Assembly: GCA_029204225.1 (NCBI GenBank)
Contig: CM055107.1
Location: 8,735,472 to 8,799,471, forward strand
Length of the DNA: 64,000 nt
Origin: Diphasiastrum complanatum
Taxonomy: Eukaryota > Streptophyta > Lycopodiopsida > Lycopodiales > Lycopodiaceae
Direction of reading: 5' to 3'
The notes under the pieces are model-generated. The model worked only from the letters and a program-made list of their open reading frames with translations, had not been told where the DNA came from and did no database searches. Made by a program: the position numbers and the translations under genes. Below, in pieces: positions 59,773 to 64,000 of this stretch (its first letter is position 1; every line of letters starts with the position of its first letter).

Positions 59773-60212
59773 GCTTCTACATCTTCGTTTGGCTGATCAT
59801 CCATTGTAGGTGGCAGTTGGTCTCCACAGGACATTTGCAATGATCTATCAGCTGCTTCGGTAAGACTATCAAAACTGGAAATTTCTCAGAAGAACAGTAA
59901 ATTGATGATAAACAAACAGATGGGAGGAAGGGTGGTGGTGGTGACATTGGTAGATGGTGTGGATGATAGGCGTGAGGATGGGTGTAGAAGTATGACAAGA
60001 AGTTGATTGAAAAGGAAGACTAATTTCCAAAGTTTGTGTTTCTCTTTTCTGAAGGATCTTTGTCGAGGCTGGAATACTTCTTTTGATTGAGTCATTTTGG
60101 ATTGCCCATTTGTCTTCTTAGCCTTGTCGTTTTCATATTTGACTTGTGTCCTTGGCTATTGATCTTGCTGGTGTTGTTGTTGGCAGCAGCTGCTCCAATG
60201 GATCTAAGCAGA

Positions 60213-60416
<204 letters not shown>

Positions 60417-61389
60417 TCTGTTGGTGTGGATGTTGGCACTTGTAACCGTTCATGCTCAGGATTGGCTCGGCGTGTGGATCACGTACTTAAAACATGTTGA
60501 ACATGTAACTGGACTAAAGATTGAACAAATTTTAACTAAATTTGTTTCGATCTTGCTGTAGTTGACTCGAAGATGCAAATGACAATGAGACGCATGAATC
60601 ATCTCAAACTTGACATAGATGTCTGATATGTCTCAAAAATTTGAAACTGCTATACAAGGTTATCTGAAGATGGATAGATGAATGAAAATGTGTTCTTGAG
60701 ATGCTCTACGGAAGACTTTCGTGCAGTTGCTATTCCTCATGCAAAAATCGATCACACAAAATAGGTGAAGAGAAACAAGGGAATAAACAAACATTATAGA
60801 GAGTGAGTATTGCATAGTACTTGTTGAACAAAACTCGCATACATCGACATTGATAAGTCACCTTGATAGTTGGGATAGTTTATTTGTTTTGTAGAGTAAT
60901 GATATGTACTCTGATATGCCCTTGTCAAAACAAGACAGGGTTGATGACACAAAAATCTACCATTAGTGATAGCGGATGTTGTAAAATATAGCTTGAGATG
61001 CAGGTATGGGTGAGGTACTATGTCCTGAGGACCTCACTGAACAAGAGATTCAGAACCGAATATCTAAGTGGATTTCTGAATCGTAGATTTGTTGTGTATT
61101 GGCACATTGGAAATCTTATCTGCATGTGAAAAGACAAATAGATTTGAATTTGTAGAAGGGGAGAAAAACCGTCAATTCCATGTGGAGGTTGCTCTTGGTT
61201 GGACATTGTAGCAGATGATGGAATATCGGTTTCACTTTCTTTCGACAAGGGCTTATCTCGTATTGTCTTTTTGCATTATGGCGCTGGCGTATTGGACGGT
61301 GATGTAGAAGTTTACAAGAAACTTCTCGATTGAGCAGCAGGTTTAATTGTTGGGTGTTATGGTGCTCGTGTTGTGTTGTCGTGAGGATC
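60417..61389. other. Intergenic or retroelement DNA downstream of gag
   Basis: No further pol domain of the minus-strand gypsy K was recognised here, so the element appears truncated after gag. Short ORFs only. Confidence 0.4.
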
Positions 61390-62520
61390 CTATTGTAATT
61401 CATAATTGACGTGATGGGTAGGTGGGATCTTAGCGTGTTGCTTTGTACAGTCTTTGAAACTGTGTTTTCTTATACAGTCGGGACACTCAGGATGGTACTT
61501 GGTCTTGACTAGACAATCAACCATGAAGTGGCCAGTTTCACCACAAATGAAACATTTGGTGTGCAATGGCCCTTGTATAACAGCATAGCCATCTTGTATG
61601 GCTAGTGGTTCTGGACTTGTTGGTGGATATTCATGATAAGGCAAGGCATGTCTTGACTGTGACGGTTGTTCTTCATATTGTTGGACTGTATGTGCTTGAA
61701 TATGTCGATATGAAGGACAAGCATCAGGAGGATGCATAGCCCGGCAGTGTGGGCACCATATTGTTGTTCGTCTATAAGGTACCTATGCAGGGTTTGGCTG
61801 ACCAGGCATATTGTTTTGGATAGACTTTAGGGTAGCTTGAAACTCATTGGTGAGTTTCTCCAGTTGTAGTTGGTGTTGCTTATTAAGCAACTCCAACTGG
61901 GATTTCCAAAGCTGATATCGGGTGTCCTCAATCGGCTTTGACTCATGGACAAGAGCACGTGGTGCTCGCCTTTCCCTGGATTCGTCAACATCTGACCCTT
62001 TGTCTTCTTCCTTGATGGCATCAGACATAGCTAACTTGAGGCTCGTATATTCGTCATCAGATTTAAGCTTCCATCTAATCCATCTAGGAAGGCCAACTAA
62101 GAACCAGATGATGAGCATCTGTTCGGAGGGCTGTTCTTGTACTTGACTTTTGAGGCATTTGAAATGCTTGATATAGTCTCGTACACGTTCATATTTTGTC
62201 ATTTTGATGTTACTCAATTTCACAAAAGGGCTCTCGATCAAGCGAAAGGGCTTAAAACGCTTGACAAAGGACTCTTTCAAAACTGACCAATCTGTCTTTT
62301 TGTCACGATCAAGTTTGGAAAACCAATCACGTGCTTTAGCGATCATGGTCATCGAAAACAGTTGGACCATAGCATCGGGAGATGTTTCGCCATACACATC
62401 ACATGCATTCTCAAATATTTGCAAAAATCTTTGAGGGTCCGAACTACCGTCAAACTTTGGTAGATCTAGTTTTGGTGTACGTCTTTCAAGATGAGCTCCG
62501 TGGGTAGCAGGGACTCCATT
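61390..62520 (-). pseudogene. Gypsy K gag with zinc knuckles
   Basis: The minus strand reads FLQIFENACDVYGETSPDAM, AKARDWFSKLDRDKKTDWSV, FVKRFKPFRLIESPFVKLSN and YIKHFKCLKSQV, a Retrotrans_gag capsid. After a stop at 61783 and a short gap come an intact CX2CX4HX4C knuckle, CFICGETGHFMVDC, and a second Cys/His cluster, CPDCIRKHSFKDC. Capsid homology extends right to about 62520 in another frame (LDLPKFDGSSDPQRF). Gag packages element RNA. No protease or RT follows. Confidence 0.82.
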
Positions 62521-62839
62521 AAGGTTGGTTCTGACCGTGAGGGCTCAGCACCAGAAAAATGGGGTCGTGCGCATGAGGACTCGGCTCTATCAGGTTCTTG
62601 TCCATCGAACAGGTTTGTGGATGGCTCTTGGAGTTCAGCTCTCATTCGGCAGAACCTATGACGTCTGATTTGTTCAGCTTCAGGGGACTTGATAATCGTC
62701 TGGGACTTTAGGATTGTTTTGTTGGTCCATTGGGTACTGGTGAGTTTTTTATTGTTGTTTGGATTTTTTGAGTTTTTTGTGTTTTTGGAAGTTTTTTTTT
62801 TTTTTTTGGGTTTTTGCGGTCCCCTACAGTTTATGGTTA

Positions 62840-63850
62840 CGGTGGGGTTGCGGTCATTTGCGATTATAGCGGTTGAAGGTGGTCGTAGGTAGTCATAGGG
62901 CCGTAGGATTGCGGTCTGTTGCGACCTAATGTGGTGCAGCGGGCTGATTGCGGTGTCAGCGACTTATTGCGGATGTTGTTAGAGGGTTGTCTGTGGGTGG
63001 ATGGAATGGTAATGATTGCGGGTGAAGGGTCTGTGTGCAGGCGTAAGATGGCGTTTGCGGATGAGTTGGAGCGGTTGCGTGCTTCACGGATGCAGGGTGG
63101 AGATTTGTTTGCAATGGAGTGCGGAGGGTGGTGTGGTTGCGGGTGTGTGCAGAGGCAGTGTGAAGGGGAATTGATGTGGAAGGATGCGACGGAAACGGAT
63201 GGAGGTGGAGCGGTGAGGGTTGTCGAGGGCAGTTGTAGGGTCGTAGGATTTCGGTCTTGGGTGGTGATTTGCAGTGGTGGACGGGTTCGACGTGTCGAGA
63301 TGGATGGCAATGGTTTTCGGTGGGCGGCAGTCCCTACGGGTTGCGATGGGTTGCAGTGCTATGCAAGTGTGGGTAGAGGGTGGCCTGTGGCGGTTGAAGG
63401 TGTCCGTGGATAATTGTAGGGCCGTAGGATTGTGGTTATGGGTGTATGACGACAGTCTATAATCGGTGAGTGTGGATTGTTGCGGCTGTTGCGGGGCAAT
63501 GCGGAGGGAGGGTGGTTGTGATAGTTGATGGTTGGGATGGTTGCGGTTAATTGTGAAGGTGAGGAAGGGGGTGTAATGCAATGTAGGCGAGCAGTGGCGG
63601 TGGTACTGTGGTGCGTTGTTGTCAATTGCGATACATTGTGGTGAACGTGGCTGAAGGTTGTCATAGGGTGAATGAGGACGGTCTATAATGGGTGAGTGTG
63701 GTGTTATGTGAATGCTTGCGGTGTTGGCGGTGTTTGCGATGGTATGTTGTTGTAGGGTGAGTGCAAGGGTGCGATAAAATGCGATGGAGTGTGGTCTCAA
63801 CGAGCGAGGGCAGGTGTTGTCGTGTATTGCCGTTGGTTATGTCTGAGGAT
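62840..63850. repeat. G-rich degenerate repeat region
   Basis: The plus strand is strongly G/T-biased with many GCGG and TTGCGGT words. A phrase GTAGGRYCGTAGGATT recurs at about 62884, 63234 and 63415, and GACRGTCTATAATSGGTGAGTG at about 63450 and 63675. ORFs on both strands are low-complexity and probably spurious. Confidence 0.6.
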
Positions 63851-64000
63851 GAATTGGTGGGATGCGTTTACAACGACGGAGTGCGGGTGGATAAGGAGCT
63901 GGTCCGTCGGTTGAGATCTGAGTGACTTCCTTCAGTTGAGATCAAATAGCTCACTCCAGTTGCTATTTTACAGAGAGCTCCGTTTGAGATCTGAGTTGTG
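63851..64000. other. Window edge, short repeated phrase
   Basis: GTTGAGATCTGAGTGA and TTTGAGATCTGAGTTG recur near 63918 and 63982, perhaps the start of another LTR that runs out of the window. Confidence 0.3.

Noticed and set aside
62864-63800. Long ORFs on both strands rich in Gly/Val or His/Pro/Thr
   Set aside because: The biased G/T composition removes stops on both strands; no domain is seen.

Overview
The window looks like nuclear DNA of a land plant. It has AT-rich intergenic DNA, very long CT/GT microsatellites, GT-AG introns, a plant-type GDSL lipase relative, a ginkbilobin/DUF26-type secreted protein, and dense layers of Ty1/copia and Ty3/gypsy retrotransposons including a chromodomain gypsy. 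I cannot name the species. Nothing here looks bacterial or organellar, and there are no rRNA genes, CRISPR arrays or convincing tRNA genes.

Layout. 1-1970: microsatellites and a diverged local duplication. 1975-3706: five-exon GDSL esterase/lipase gene with one in-frame stop. 4735-9115: decayed minus-strand copia A carrying a fragment of another copia. 9118-13125: the unusual part, a divergent gene pair. Leftward (11140 to 9938) runs a gene that begins with a histone H3-like sequence, including the canonical tail tip MARTKQTAR. It then splices in frame into a bacterial-type N4/N6 DNA methyltransferase relative. Rightward (11986-13125) runs a spliced gene for an acidic protein I do not recognise. 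The 845 bp between them has two opposed TATA boxes, an exact 81-bp tandem repeat rich in ACGTG, and inverted arms of a shared motif. 14795-16916: second copy (B) of copia A. 16917-19988: gypsy pol with an extra 3' ORF. 21540-25207: copia D with a 639-codon open RT/RNase H frame and a 3' LTR. 25208-28151: minus-strand copia I. 28152-29915: 3' end and LTR of copia E. 30290-31780: unidentified dispersed element (copy J1). 32023-32960: two tRNA-derived SINEs. 35613-47544: minus-strand chromovirus gypsy H, split by copia C (39164-45195), which has two 650-bp LTRs and an unrelated 329-codon ORF where its reverse transcriptase should be. 49040-53132: copia fragments joined head to head, with an LTR. 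53797-54192: DUF26-type secreted protein ORF. 54600-55636: satellite-like array and a foldback element. 57390-59400: second copy (J2) of the dispersed element, with a MITE; another MITE copy follows. 61390-62520: gypsy gag. 62840-63850: G-rich degenerate repeat.

Most genes are damaged copies. The two host-like loci (GDSL, DUF26) each carry one lesion. The H3/methyltransferase pair also carries stops, so it is probably a decayed copy of an element or gene cluster that may be intact elsewhere. Its parts (histone-like tail, DNA methyltransferase, shared bidirectional promoter, unknown partner) suggest a chromatin-targeting module. That functional reading is inference; the domain matches are read from the sequence.
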